Source of the DNA: Pseudomonas mandelii
GTDB taxonomy: Bacteria; Pseudomonadota; Gammaproteobacteria; Pseudomonadales; Pseudomonadaceae
Length of the DNA: 64,000 nt
Direction of reading: 5' to 3'
Assembly: GCF_024138395.1 (NCBI RefSeq)
Contig: NZ_JAMYDU010000019.1
Coordinates: 38,835 to 102,834 of the forward strand
Position 1 is the stretch's first letter. Every line of letters begins with the position of its first letter. Of this stretch, positions 9,268 to 18,262 are shown piece after piece. A program made the translations under genes and the position numbers. The notes under the pieces were generated by a model. It was not told the origin of the DNA. It saw only the letters and a program-made list of their open reading frames with translations, and ran no database searches.

Positions 9268-9270
9268 TGA

Positions 9271-9286
9271 CTGGGATTATATACAG
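9271..9286. promoter_or_regulatory. LexA box 2 of lexA-sulA
   Basis: A second CTG-N10-CAG (ctgggattatatacag) three bases beyond the first. Two adjacent boxes are typical of lexA promoters and allow tight autorepression. Confidence 0.9.
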
Positions 9287-9428
9287 TGAACCGGTCTTGG
9301 CAATGCCCCTTTTTTTGTCGGCCGCTGGACGGTCATTTTGCTCGCTGATGGAAGCGGCGCTGTTGTATGGTTAAATACCTGACCGACCATTCCCAAAACG
9401 AACCGCCAGACTTGACAAGGCCAAGGCT

Positions 9429-9455
9429 GAAACGTATGTTTCAAACAAGTGTTTG
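9429..9455. promoter_or_regulatory. Tandem PsrA operators upstream of psrA
   Basis: Two perfect 5-4-5 palindromes overlap by one base: GAAAC-GTAT-GTTTC (9429-9442) and CAAAC-AAGT-GTTTG (9442-9455). They match the known PsrA box and end 15 bases before the psrA start codon. Negative autoregulation is expected. Confidence 0.85.
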
Positions 9456-9470
9456 TCAGGCGGAGTAGCC

Positions 9471-10178
9471 ATGGCCCAGTCGGAAACCGTTGAACGCATT
9501 CTCGATGCTGCCGAGCAGTTGTTCGCGGAAAAAGGTTTTGCTGAAACCTCATTGCGTCTGATCACCAGCAAGGCCGGTGTCAATCTGGCGGCGGTGAATT
9601 ATCACTTCGGGTCGAAGAAGGCGCTGATTCAGGCGGTCTTCTCGCGTTTTCTCGGGCCATTCTGCCTCAGTCTCGATAAAGAGCTGGAGCGCCGTCAGGC
9701 CAAGCCCGAGAACAAGCCGACCCTTGAAGAGCTGCTGGAGATTCTTGTCGAGCAAGCGCTGGTAGTGCAGCCACGCAGCGGCAATGATCTGTCCATCTTC
9801 ATGCGTTTGCTGGGGCTGGCGTTCAGTCAGAGCCAAGGGCACTTGCGTCGTTATCTGGAAGATATGTACGGCAAGGTATTCCGCCGCTACATGATGCTGG
9901 TCAACGAGGCCGCGCCGCGCATTCCCCCGATCGAACTGTTCTGGCGTGTGCACTTCATGCTCGGTGCCGCGGCGTTCAGCATGTCGGGGATCAAGGCCTT
10001 GCGTGCGATTGCCGAGACCGATTTCGGTGTCAACACCTCCATCGAACAAGTGATGCGTCTGATGGTGCCGTTCCTGGCCGCGGGCATGCGCGCCGAAACC
10101 GGCGTCACAGACACTGCCATGGCCACCGCGCAGTTGCGTCCGCGCAGCAAATCGGCCCCGGTTGCCGCCAAGGTTTAA
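9471..10178 (+). CDS. psrA: TetR-family regulator PsrA
   Basis: A fatty-acid-responsive regulator of 235 residues. The TetR N-terminal domain (VERILDAAEQLFAEKGF, then TSLRLITSKAGVNLAAVNYHFGSK) is followed by a helical ligand-binding domain. In pseudomonads PsrA represses beta-oxidation genes and itself, activates rpoS, and releases DNA on binding long-chain acyl ligands. The ATG at 9471 follows gcggagtagcc. Position next to lexA, divergently transcribed, is conserved in the genus. Tandem boxes stand directly upstream, and a related pair precedes fadB in the same window. Confidence 0.93.
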   Translation: MAQSETVERILDAAEQLFAEKGFAETSLRLITSKAGVNLAAVNYHFGSKKALIQAVFSRFLGPFCLSLDKELERRQAKPENKPTLEELLEILVEQALVVQPRSGNDLSIFMRLLGLAFSQSQGHLRRYLEDMYGKVFRRYMMLVNEAAPRIPPIELFWRVHFMLGAAAFSMSGIKALRAIAETDFGVNTSIEQVMRLMVPFLAAGMRAETGVTDTAMATAQLRPRSKSAPVAAKV

Positions 10179-10226
10179 CCGCACACGGGTGGGCGCGGCA
10201 GCTGACATCCGCTAAGCTAGCCGCCC

Positions 10227-10340
10227 ATGCCGACTCTCGTTCTGAACCCGCTCCTCATTGATATCGCCGACCTGCCGGGCTCAGCCCATGGCGGCGAGTT
10301 CGCGCGAGCCGGGTTTCTCGTAATCAAGGAATCTCTATGA
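10227..10340 (+). CDS. Possible 37-residue leader peptide overlapping nagZ
   Basis: A short open frame starts MPTLVLNPLLIDIADLPG and ends IKESL, with its TGA overlapping the nagZ start as ATGA. No good ribosome binding site precedes it. It may be a translationally coupled leader or chance; only conservation could tell. Confidence 0.3.
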   Translation: MPTLVLNPLLIDIADLPGSAHGGEFARAGFLVIKESL

Positions 10341-11347
10341 CTGCTGGCCTGCAAGGCTCGTTGATGGTGGACGTCGCCGGTACCTGGCTGACGGCTGAAG
10401 ATCGCCAATTGTTGCGCCAGCCCGAAGTGGGCGGCCTGATCATTTTTGCCCGCAACATCGAACATCCGCGTCAAGTGCGCGAGTTGAGCGCTTCAATCCG
10501 CGCCATTCGTCCCGATCTGCTGCTGGCGGTGGATCAAGAGGGTGGTCGGGTTCAACGGCTGCGTCAGGGCTTCGTGCGGCTGCCAGCCATGCGTGCCATT
10601 GCCGATAACCCGAATGCCGAAGAACTGGCCGAGCAGTGTGGCTGGATCATGGCGACCGAAGTGCTGGCGGTCGGTCTCGACCTGAGCTTCGCCCCGGTGC
10701 TGGACCTGGATTACCAGCGCAGCGCGGTGGTCGGCACTCGTTCGTTCGAAGGTGATCCCGAACGCGCGGCCTTGCTCGCCGGTGCATTCATCCGCGGCAT
10801 GAACAGCGCGGGAATGGCTGCCACCGGCAAGCATTTCCCGGGTCATGGCTGGGCCGAGGCCGATTCTCACGTCGCGATTCCCAACGACGAGCGCAGCCTC
10901 GACGAAATTCGCGCAAACGACCTGGTGCCGTTCGCGCGATTGAGCAAACAACTGGCCGCCGTCATGCCGGCCCACGTTATTTATCCGCAAGTCGATTCCC
11001 AACCTGCAGGTTTCTCCCGTCGCTGGTTGCAGGACATCCTGCGCGGCGAGCTGCAGTTCGATGGCGTGATCTTCAGCGACGACTTGTCCATGGCCGGTGC
11101 CCACGTGGTCGGCGATGCCGCCAGTCGCATCGAAGCGGCATTGACTGCCGGTTGCGACATGGGCCTAGTGTGCAACGATCGTGCAGCTGCCGAGCTGGCC
11201 TTGAGCGCCGCCCAGCGGTTGAAGGTCAAACCGTCGGCGCGTATTGCGCGGATGCGCGGGCAGGCGCACGCCAGCACCGAGTACCGTCAAGACCCTCGCT
11301 GGCTGGCGGCCATCGGCGCGCTCAGAGAAGCTCAATTGATCGATTAA
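10337..11347 (+). CDS. nagZ: Beta-N-acetylglucosaminidase NagZ
   Basis: A cytoplasmic glycoside hydrolase family 3 enzyme of 336 residues. It removes GlcNAc from muropeptides during peptidoglycan recycling and so influences AmpC induction. Visible motifs are LLAVDQEGGRVQRL, the catalytic loop GKHFPGHGWAEADSH and the nucleophile Asp in FSDDLSMAG (near residue 248). The start is preceded by aaggaatct and overlaps the stop of a 37-codon frame. The phosphorylase gene starts 10 bases after its stop, suggesting co-transcription. Confidence 0.97.
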   Translation: MTAGLQGSLMVDVAGTWLTAEDRQLLRQPEVGGLIIFARNIEHPRQVRELSASIRAIRPDLLLAVDQEGGRVQRLRQGFVRLPAMRAIADNPNAEELAEQCGWIMATEVLAVGLDLSFAPVLDLDYQRSAVVGTRSFEGDPERAALLAGAFIRGMNSAGMAATGKHFPGHGWAEADSHVAIPNDERSLDEIRANDLVPFARLSKQLAAVMPAHVIYPQVDSQPAGFSRRWLQDILRGELQFDGVIFSDDLSMAGAHVVGDAASRIEAALTAGCDMGLVCNDRAAAELALSAAQRLKVKPSARIARMRGQAHASTEYRQDPRWLAAIGALREAQLID

Positions 11348-11357
11348 GGACTTTCTA

Positions 11358-12094
11358 ATGACGGTTTACGCGATTATCGGTGGCACCGGCCTGACTCAAC
11401 TCGAAGGTCTGAGCATTCGTCAGTCATTGGCGGTAGACACCCCTTACGGCGCGCCTTCGGCCGAGGTGCAGATCGGTGAGTACGCCGCAAGGAAGTGCTT
11501 TTTCTCGCGCGTCATGGGCACCCACACCGTTTCCCGCCGCATCAGGTGAACTACCGCGCCAACCTGTGGGCCTTGAAGCAGGCCGGTGCCGAAGCGATTA
11601 TCGCGGTCAACGCCGTGGGCGGGATTCATACTGCGATGGGCACCGGGCATTTCTGCGTGCCGCATCAACTGATCGACTACACCAGCGGTCGCGAACACAC
11701 CTATTTCGCCGATGATCTGGAACAGGTCACGCACATCGACTTCAGCTATCCCTACAGCGAACCCCTGCGTCAGCAATTGATCGCCGCGTTGGCGGCTGAA
11801 GGTGTTGGCTACAGCAGCCAAGGCGTGTACGCCTGCACCCAGGGCCCACGTCTGGAAACCGTCGCTGAAATTGCGCGGCTGGAACGTGATGGTTGCGACA
11901 TTGTCGGCATGACCGGCATGCCAGAAGCCGCATTGGCGCGTGAGCTGGCACTGGATTACGCCTGTCTGGCGCTGGTGGTGAACCCGGCGGCGGGCAAGTC
12001 GACAGCGGTGATCACTATGGCCGAGATCGAGCAGGCGTTGCATGACGGGATGGGCAAGGTGAAGTCGACATTGGCGCGGGTGTTGAGAGGCTAA
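11358..12094 (+). pseudogene. S-methyl-5'-thioinosine phosphorylase gene, frameshifted
   Basis: Encodes a purine nucleoside phosphorylase/MTAP family enzyme (MTIP in P. aeruginosa) that phosphorolyses methylthioinosine in methylthioadenosine salvage. The first 43 codons (MTVYAIIGGTGLTQLEGL, then DTPYGAPSAEVQIGEYA) are in one frame. The rest (LFLARHGHPHRFPPHQVNYRAN, then NAVGGIH) is in another from about 11,487. Adding one G to gccgcaagg restores the family reading EYAGKEVLFLARHG. As written, translation stops at 11,549 after 63 residues. An internal GTG at 11,495 could start the remaining 199 codons but would lack the phosphate-binding loop GGTG. It could be a real mutation or a sequencing error. 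Confidence 0.85.
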
Positions 12095-12138
12095 GACGTA
12101 CCCCACGTAATTCAGTCATTTTCAGAAGCGTTGAATCT

Positions 12139-15100
12139 ATGTCGACAATCATTGAACAACTTCATCAGATGCCGTGGGCGACGGCATTCAGTAATCGTGC
12201 TCTGGACAAGGCGCGTAGATACGCAAAAGAGAATCGGGTCAAGATCATCGACGTTGATGATCTGACGGTTAATGCGACTTGCAAAGGCTCCGAAGGGAAT
12301 GTCTACGAACAGTTCATCGGACTCGTCGAGAGTTATGACGGTACGTTCGAGCTGGATTGCACCTGCTCTTGTCCCGTAGTGATCGATTGCAAGCACTGCG
12401 CAACGGTCATTTATCATCTACAAGACCTTCCTGTGGAGTGGAGCGATAGTTCAGCCCCGGTTAGCCTGAACCGCGATTTGGAACGCTGGCTCAATGATAT
12501 GCCCCGCGAGGCTTCAGATAGCGACGGGGCTGCTCAGAGCACCGGCACGTGCTGGGTGTACAAACTCAAAGCCACGCCCACCGCAGGCAAGTGGTGGCTG
12601 GAAATCTACAAGGCTCGTCAGCTCAAGGACGGCCGATTGCAGGACATCAAATCTGTGTTTTCGCCGTCAGATGCACTGATGCGAGAGCCGGGCTATCTAT
12701 CGGAACTTGACCTGCGAATCGCCAGATTGCTGGTCGCCGTCCACTCCTCCCATTCTCATTACGGTGGGTACCCCTTGCAAGGCAGCAGCGGGGCCGAAGT
12801 CCTTGAGTTGGCGTTGAAAACTTCACGACTGTTTCTCGATTTCGAGCAATCGCAGCCCTTGGCACTTGGAATGAAGAGGTCTGCGCAGTTTGTCTGGGCT
12901 GAGCAAGGCAACGGCAGTTTCCGTCCGCAGTGGCGTAGTAATGAAGCCCCAGAGGAGACGATTCTGGCGCTGGAACCTTTGTATTACCTGGACCGTGAAA
13001 GGATGGAGGTTGGACCGCTGCTGAGTGAGCTGGACAACAAACTGGCCAGACACTTGTCATTGGTTCCCGACATCCCGGCGCGGCAGGCGATGCAATTCAG
13101 TCATCGGATGAGCGCCGTGACTCGAATAGCACCCTCGCCGCACGCATTGACCGAGCGGATCGTCGATGACATTGAGCCCCAAGCCTTCCTGACGCTTGCT
13201 ACTACCAATCGTTATAGGAACTGGAAGTACGAACCCGAGCACCGCGCAGCGCTGGCGTTCACATACAACGGCCATATGGCAGCGGACAAAAAATCCACGG
13301 AGGTATTGGTGCTTTCCGGCACCGAAACCCAGCGCATTCAGCGAAAACCGGCTGCCGAAAAAGCCCTGCGTCAGGCCTTGCAAAAACAAGGCTTCAAAAA
13401 GGCCACGCGTAAAAGTGATGCGTTACCTGATAGCGCGGGCGAAATGTTCGACTTGCCAGATGAATCGGCATGGCTTGCTTTTGTGCAGTCTGGAGTGCCA
13501 GTGATCAGAGAGGCGAACTGGCAGGTGACTATCACTGAGGGCTTTCATTTCAATTTGCAGGCCGTAGAAGAGTGGTATGCCGATATCGAGGAATCGCCGG
13601 GCCGCGAATGGTTCGATCTGCAATTGGGCATCGTGGTCAATGGCGAGCGCCACAGCTTGTTGCCGATTCTGCTGCATTTGTTACGCAGCCAGCCACAGTT
13701 GATGAACCCGGCTGAGCTAGCCTGCCGCGACGATAACGATCAGGTATTGATTAATCTCAATGGTGGGCGGTCCGGAGCGAAACCAGGCACGAAAGTCGCC
13801 CTGCCTCTCGGGCGGATCAAGCCATTGATGGCTACGCTGGGTGAGTTGTATTTGGGTGTGAACAGCGGTAACTCGCTGCGCCTGAATGCTCCTGATGCGG
13901 CGCGCTTGAGTGAGCTGGAAGGGCTGCCACTGGTATGGCAGGGCGGCGAGCGTTTGCGCACTTTCGCGAAACGCTTGCGTGAGTCGACTCATGCTCACGT
14001 TGCTGCTCCAGAAGGCCTCAACGCGGTACTGCGTCCGTATCAGCTCGAAGGCCTGAACTGGATGCAGACCCTTCGCGAGCTGGAAGTCGGCGGTATCCTC
14101 GGCGACGACATGGGCTTGGGCAAGACTCTGCAAACCCTGACTCATTTACTGCTGGAAAAACAGGCGGGACGTCTCGACTGCCCGGCACTTGCCGTGATGC
14201 CTACCAGCCTCATCCCCAACTGGCTCGACGAGGCGGCACGCTTCACTCCGCAGCTCAAAGTCCTGGCGCTCCATGGTGCCGCTCGGCAAAACGATTTTGC
14301 CAACCTTGCCGACTACGATCTGGTGTTGACGACTTACGCGTTGCTGCCGCGCGATCTGGAGGTTTTACAACCTCGGGTCTGGAGTGTGCTGATTCTTGAT
14401 GAGGCACAGAACATCAAGAACCCGCTCAGCAAAGCCGCTCAGTCGGCTCGACAATTGGAGGCTCGGCAGCGTTTGTGTCTTTCTGGCACGCCACTGGAAA
14501 ATCACTTGGGCGAGTTGTGGTCGCTGTTTCACTTTTTACTGCCCGGTTGGCTCGGCGACAGTAAAACCTTCAATCGCGATTACCGCACCCCGATCGAGAA
14601 ACACGGCAACAGCGAACGAATGCAACACCTGACGGCCCGAATAAAACCCTTCTTGCTACGCCGCAAGAAAGAACAAGTCGCTACCGAACTGCCCCCCAAA
14701 ACCGAGATCGTGCATTGGGTCGACCTTAGCGATGGGCAACGGGATGTGTATGAAACCGTGCGCGTGGCGATGGACAAGAAGGTGCGTGATGAGATTGCCC
14801 GCAGCGGCGTCGGGCGCAGTCAGATCATCATCCTCGACGCTTTGCTCAAGTTGCGTCAGGTGTGCTGCGATCTGCGACTGATCAAAACGCCTCTGACGGC
14901 AAAAGTCCTTCGTTCGGGGAGCGGAAAACTGCTTAGCTTGATGGAGATGCTCGAAGAGTTGCTCAGTGAGGATCGCAAGATTTTGCTGTTCTCGCAGTTC
15001 ACCTCGATGCTGGCGTTGATTGAGCAGGAATTGTTGCAGCGCGGTATTGGCTACTCGTTATTGACCGGTGACACTGCCGATCGGCGCACGCCGGTAAAAG

Positions 15101-15444
15101 AGTTTCAGAGTGGCAAGGTGCCGTTGTTCCTGATTAGCCTGAAGGCCGGGGGGACCGGTCTCAACCTGACGGCGGCGGATACGGTGATTCACTTCGATCC
15201 GTGGTGGAACCCGGCAGTGGAAAACCAGGCGACCGATCGCGCCTACAGAATTGGCCAGGACAAACCGGTGTTCGTTTACAAGATGATTGCCCGCGGCACA
15301 GTAGAAGAAAAAATACAGGCGCTTCAACAGGAAAAGGCTGCGTTGACCGGGGCCGTGCTCGAAGGTGGGGCGAGTGGGGGATGGAAGCTCGAACAAAGTG
15401 ATATTGAAGCGCTGTTCGCGCCATTGCCCGATCCCAGGTCCTGA
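12139..15444 (+). CDS. SWIM zinc-finger SNF2-family helicase (long paralogue)
   Basis: An 1,101-residue SF2 ATPase of the SNF2/RapA-like type. An N-terminal SWIM zinc finger (Cys cluster with CKHC, about 74-87) precedes a long uncharacterised region. The helicase core has Walker A DDMGLGKTLQT near residue 656, motif II LDEAQNIKN, and C-terminal motifs LISLKAGGTGLNLT and ATDRAYRIGQ. SWIM domains bind DNA or protein, so it probably remodels nucleoprotein or transcription complexes; the target is unknown. It converges on a paralogue at 15,561-18,251. Compared with that copy it has about 200 extra residues between the zinc finger and the core (roughly 130-345). Confidence 0.88.
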   Translation: MSTIIEQLHQMPWATAFSNRALDKARRYAKENRVKIIDVDDLTVNATCKGSEGNVYEQFIGLVESYDGTFELDCTCSCPVVIDCKHCATVIYHLQDLPVEWSDSSAPVSLNRDLERWLNDMPREASDSDGAAQSTGTCWVYKLKATPTAGKWWLEIYKARQLKDGRLQDIKSVFSPSDALMREPGYLSELDLRIARLLVAVHSSHSHYGGYPLQGSSGAEVLELALKTSRLFLDFEQSQPLALGMKRSAQFVWAEQGNGSFRPQWRSNEAPEETILALEPLYYLDRERMEVGPLLSELDNKLARHLSLVPDIPARQAMQFSHRMSAVTRIAPSPHALTERIVDDIEPQAFLTLATTNRYRNWKYEPEHRAALAFTYNGHMAADKKSTEVLVLSGTETQRIQRKPAAEKALRQALQKQGFKKATRKSDALPDSAGEMFDLPDESAWLAFVQSGVPVIREANWQVTITEGFHFNLQAVEEWYADIEESPGREWFDLQLGIVVNGERHSLLPILLHLLRSQPQLMNPAELACRDDNDQVLINLNGGRSGAKPGTKVALPLGRIKPLMATLGELYLGVNSGNSLRLNAPDAARLSELEGLPLVWQGGERLRTFAKRLRESTHAHVAAPEGLNAVLRPYQLEGLNWMQTLRELEVGGILGDDMGLGKTLQTLTHLLLEKQAGRLDCPALAVMPTSLIPNWLDEAARFTPQLKVLALHGAARQNDFANLADYDLVLTTYALLPRDLEVLQPRVWSVLILDEAQNIKNPLSKAAQSARQLEARQRLCLSGTPLENHLGELWSLFHFLLPGWLGDSKTFNRDYRTPIEKHGNSERMQHLTARIKPFLLRRKKEQVATELPPKTEIVHWVDLSDGQRDVYETVRVAMDKKVRDEIARSGVGRSQIIILDALLKLRQVCCDLRLIKTPLTAKVLRSGSGKLLSLMEMLEELLSEDRKILLFSQFTSMLALIEQELLQRGIGYSLLTGDTADRRTPVKEFQSGKVPLFLISLKAGGTGLNLTAADTVIHFDPWWNPAVENQATDRAYRIGQDKPVFVYKMIARGTVEEKIQALQQEKAALTGAVLEGGASGGWKLEQSDIEALFAPLPDPRS

Positions 15445-15475
15445 CAGCTGGCCTCTTCAGTGAGTCAACGGTGAG

Positions 15476-15544
15476 GCCTTCGCGGGCAAGCCTCGCTCCT
15501 ACAGATCACCGATATCTGTAGGAGCGAGGCTTGCCCGCGAAGGC
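15476..15544. repeat. REP inverted pair between convergent helicase genes
   Basis: Two near-perfect arms, gccttcgcgggcaagcctcg followed by ctcctacagat and its reverse complement, flank a short centre. This is a typical Pseudomonas REP doublet (GCGGGCAAGC core). Lying between convergent stops, it may also limit read-through in both directions. Confidence 0.92.
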
Positions 15545-15560
15545 GATCTACCTATAGACG

Positions 15561-18251
15561 CTACTTATCAATTTTTTCCGGCAACGGCGCAAACAACGCT
15601 TCGATATCATCGCTCTGCAATTTCCAGTCCCCGGTCTTGCGCCCATCCAGCACGCCTGCGGCAAGATCGGATTTTTCCTTCTGCAGGTGCTGAATTTTCT
15701 CTTCCACCGTGCCCCTGGCAATCATCTTGTAGACGAATACCGGCTTCTCCTGGCCAATGCGATACGCCCGATCCGTCGCCTGATTTTCTGTCGCCGGGTT
15801 CCACCAAGGGTCATAGTGAATCACCGTATCCGCTTCGGTCAGGTTCAGGCCCACACCGCCGGCCTTCAGGCTGATCAGAAAGATCTGACGCTCGCCGCTC
15901 TGGAACTCTTTCACCGGCGTACGTCGGTCACGGGTTTGTCCGGTCAGGATTGCGTACGCCACGCTGCGTTTTTTCAGCTCCTCCTCAATCAACGACAGCA
16001 TTGAGGTGAACTGCGAAAACAGCAGAACCCGCCGACCTTCTTCGAACAACTCCTCCAGCATTTCCATCAGGCTGTCGAGTTTGCCGGAAGTGCTGCCGCG
16101 CGCGGGTAGGGCAGCGTCGTTGACCAGGCGCAAGTCGCAACACACCTGACGCAGCTTCAGCAACGCCTCAAGAATGATGATCTGGCTACGCGCCACGCCC
16201 TTGCGGGTGATTTCGTCGCGGACTTTCTTGTCCATGGCCAAGCGCATGGTTTCGTACACGTCGCGCTGGGCTTCGTTGAGTTCGACCCAATGGATGATTT
16301 CGGTTTTCGGCGGCAGTTCGGTCGCCACCTGTTCTTTGGTTCTGCGCAGCAGGAACGGTTTGATCCGACCGTTGAGGTGCTGAAGTCTTACGTCGCTGGC
16401 ACGCTTTTCTATCGGTACGCGGTAATCGCGGTTGAAGCTTTTCACGTCACCGAGCCAGCCGGGCAGCAGGAAGTGGAACAGCGACCACAACTCGCCCAGG
16501 TGGTTTTCCAGCGGTGTGCCGCTCAGGCACAGGCGCTGGCGAGCATTCAGCTCACGGGCTGCATGGGCGGCCTTGCTGTTGGGGTTCTTGATGTACTGCG
16601 CTTCATCCAGCACCAGTACATGGAAAGGTTGCGCGGCCAGGCGTTCGACGTCCTTGGGCAGCAGCGCGTAGGTGGTCAGAATCAGGTCGTAATCGGTCAG
16701 GTTGTCGAAATGCTTTTTGCGACTGGCACCGTACAACGCCAACACTTTGAGCTGCGGCGTGAAGTGTGCGGCTTCGTCGAGCCAGTTGGGGATCAGACTG
16801 GTGGGCATGACCACCATGCACGGCCGATCAAGGCGCCCGGCGTTTTTCTCGCTGAGAATGTGCGCCAGGGTCTGTAGGGTTTTGCCCAGACCCATGTCGT
16901 CCGCGAGAATCCCGCCGACTTCCAGTTGTCGCAACGATTGCATCCAGCTCAGACCTTCCAGCTGATACGGGCGCAAGGTGGCATTCAAGCCTTCGGGGGC
17001 CGCCGCGGTGTGGTCCTTGATATCGCGCAGACGTTGGGCAAAGGTGCGGATCTGCTCGCCACCTTCCCAGAGCAACGGCAGGCCTTCCAGCGGATTGAGT
17101 CGCGTGGCGTCGGCCTTGCTCAGGCGCAGCGTGGTTTCGCCGGGCTCTTGCAGATAAAACTCGCCGAGGGTGGCCAGCACCGGTTTCAGGCGGCCGAAGG
17201 GCAGGGCGACCTGCAATGGGCCTTGGTCGGTGTTGCGGCGCTGCGGGATGTTCACCAGAATCAATTCGTCGTCGCGACGCCGGGCGAGCCGTTCCGGGTT
17301 GAGGATCTCAGTGTGGGAGCGCATCAGGTTCAACAGGATCGGCAACAGGCTCAGCCGTTCGCCGTTGACGATAATCCCCAATTCCAGGTCGAACCAGTCG
17401 CGCTCAGGTGCCTGCTCGACAGTGGCGTACCAGTCATCAACGGCGGTCAGGTCGAAACCGAAATCCTCGTCGATCTGCAACTCCCAGCCTTGGGTGCGCA
17501 GCTTCGGCAACTCGTTGAGGGTGAAGGTCAGCCAGGCGCTGTCGTTGACCATTTCGTAGAGTTCGCCAGCACTTTCCGGCAGGGCCTTGCTTTGTCGGGT
17601 GGCAATCTTGAAACCGAGGATTCGCAACTGTTCCCTGTAGGCCTGTTCGATTTCCGGGTGACGTTTTATCCGCAACGTCTGCGTCTCTTGGCGAATCAGA
17701 ATGTCCGTGTTTTTCTGTCCGCTGACGTATTCATCCAGATAGCTGAAGGACAGCGCCGCGCGATGCTGGATGTACCGCTGCATCTTGCCGTTGCGCGGTT
17801 CAAAAGCGCTGAACTCGATGCTTGCCAGCCACAGCCGCGGCACCGGTTGCACGTTGTCCACCAGCACTTGCGGCGGCGCTTTCGGGCTGCGGTTTTCCAG
17901 AACAGCCTGAAGCTTTTCCAGTAACTCGGCGTCTTGCGCGGCAGCGGGATAGGTCAGGGTTTCCTGGACCTTCAGCAGTACCGCTGCACAATGTTTACAG
18001 TTGCTGCGCACCGGGCAGGTGCAGGTGGCATCGACCATCAGCAATGTAGCTTTGGCTGACTCGCGCAGGCGAATGGTCTGACGGTAAACGTTACCGCCGG
18101 ACCCTTCGCATGCAGCGACGATGGTGGCATCCCCGACTTCGACAATCCTGACGCGGTTCTCCAGGGCGTAGCGGCGGCCACGCTCCAGGCTCTGTTCTTT
18201 GAATCGGCTGACCCAGGATGTTGCCAGGGGTTTGCTCAGGGTCGCGGACAT
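15561..18251 (-). CDS. SWIM zinc-finger SNF2-family helicase (short paralogue)
   Basis: An 896-residue paralogue of the convergent gene at 12,139. It keeps the SWIM finger (CTCPVRSNCKHC, about 77-90), Walker A DDMGLGKTLQT (near 450), LDEAQYIKN and ATDRAYRIGQ, so it should be an active ATPase. The middle region after the finger is about 200 residues shorter. It starts 11 bases after the csiV-like gene, which itself starts 10 bases after mfd, suggesting an mfd-csiV-helicase operon and a possible role near transcription or repair. The substrate is unknown. Confidence 0.88.
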   Translation of the reverse strand: MSATLSKPLATSWVSRFKEQSLERGRRYALENRVRIVEVGDATIVAACEGSGGNVYRQTIRLRESAKATLLMVDATCTCPVRSNCKHCAAVLLKVQETLTYPAAAQDAELLEKLQAVLENRSPKAPPQVLVDNVQPVPRLWLASIEFSAFEPRNGKMQRYIQHRAALSFSYLDEYVSGQKNTDILIRQETQTLRIKRHPEIEQAYREQLRILGFKIATRQSKALPESAGELYEMVNDSAWLTFTLNELPKLRTQGWELQIDEDFGFDLTAVDDWYATVEQAPERDWFDLELGIIVNGERLSLLPILLNLMRSHTEILNPERLARRRDDELILVNIPQRRNTDQGPLQVALPFGRLKPVLATLGEFYLQEPGETTLRLSKADATRLNPLEGLPLLWEGGEQIRTFAQRLRDIKDHTAAAPEGLNATLRPYQLEGLSWMQSLRQLEVGGILADDMGLGKTLQTLAHILSEKNAGRLDRPCMVVMPTSLIPNWLDEAAHFTPQLKVLALYGASRKKHFDNLTDYDLILTTYALLPKDVERLAAQPFHVLVLDEAQYIKNPNSKAAHAARELNARQRLCLSGTPLENHLGELWSLFHFLLPGWLGDVKSFNRDYRVPIEKRASDVRLQHLNGRIKPFLLRRTKEQVATELPPKTEIIHWVELNEAQRDVYETMRLAMDKKVRDEITRKGVARSQIIILEALLKLRQVCCDLRLVNDAALPARGSTSGKLDSLMEMLEELFEEGRRVLLFSQFTSMLSLIEEELKKRSVAYAILTGQTRDRRTPVKEFQSGERQIFLISLKAGGVGLNLTEADTVIHYDPWWNPATENQATDRAYRIGQEKPVFVYKMIARGTVEEKIQHLQKEKSDLAAGVLDGRKTGDWKLQSDDIEALFAPLPEKIDK

Positions 18252-18262
18252 AAGGGCTTCAA

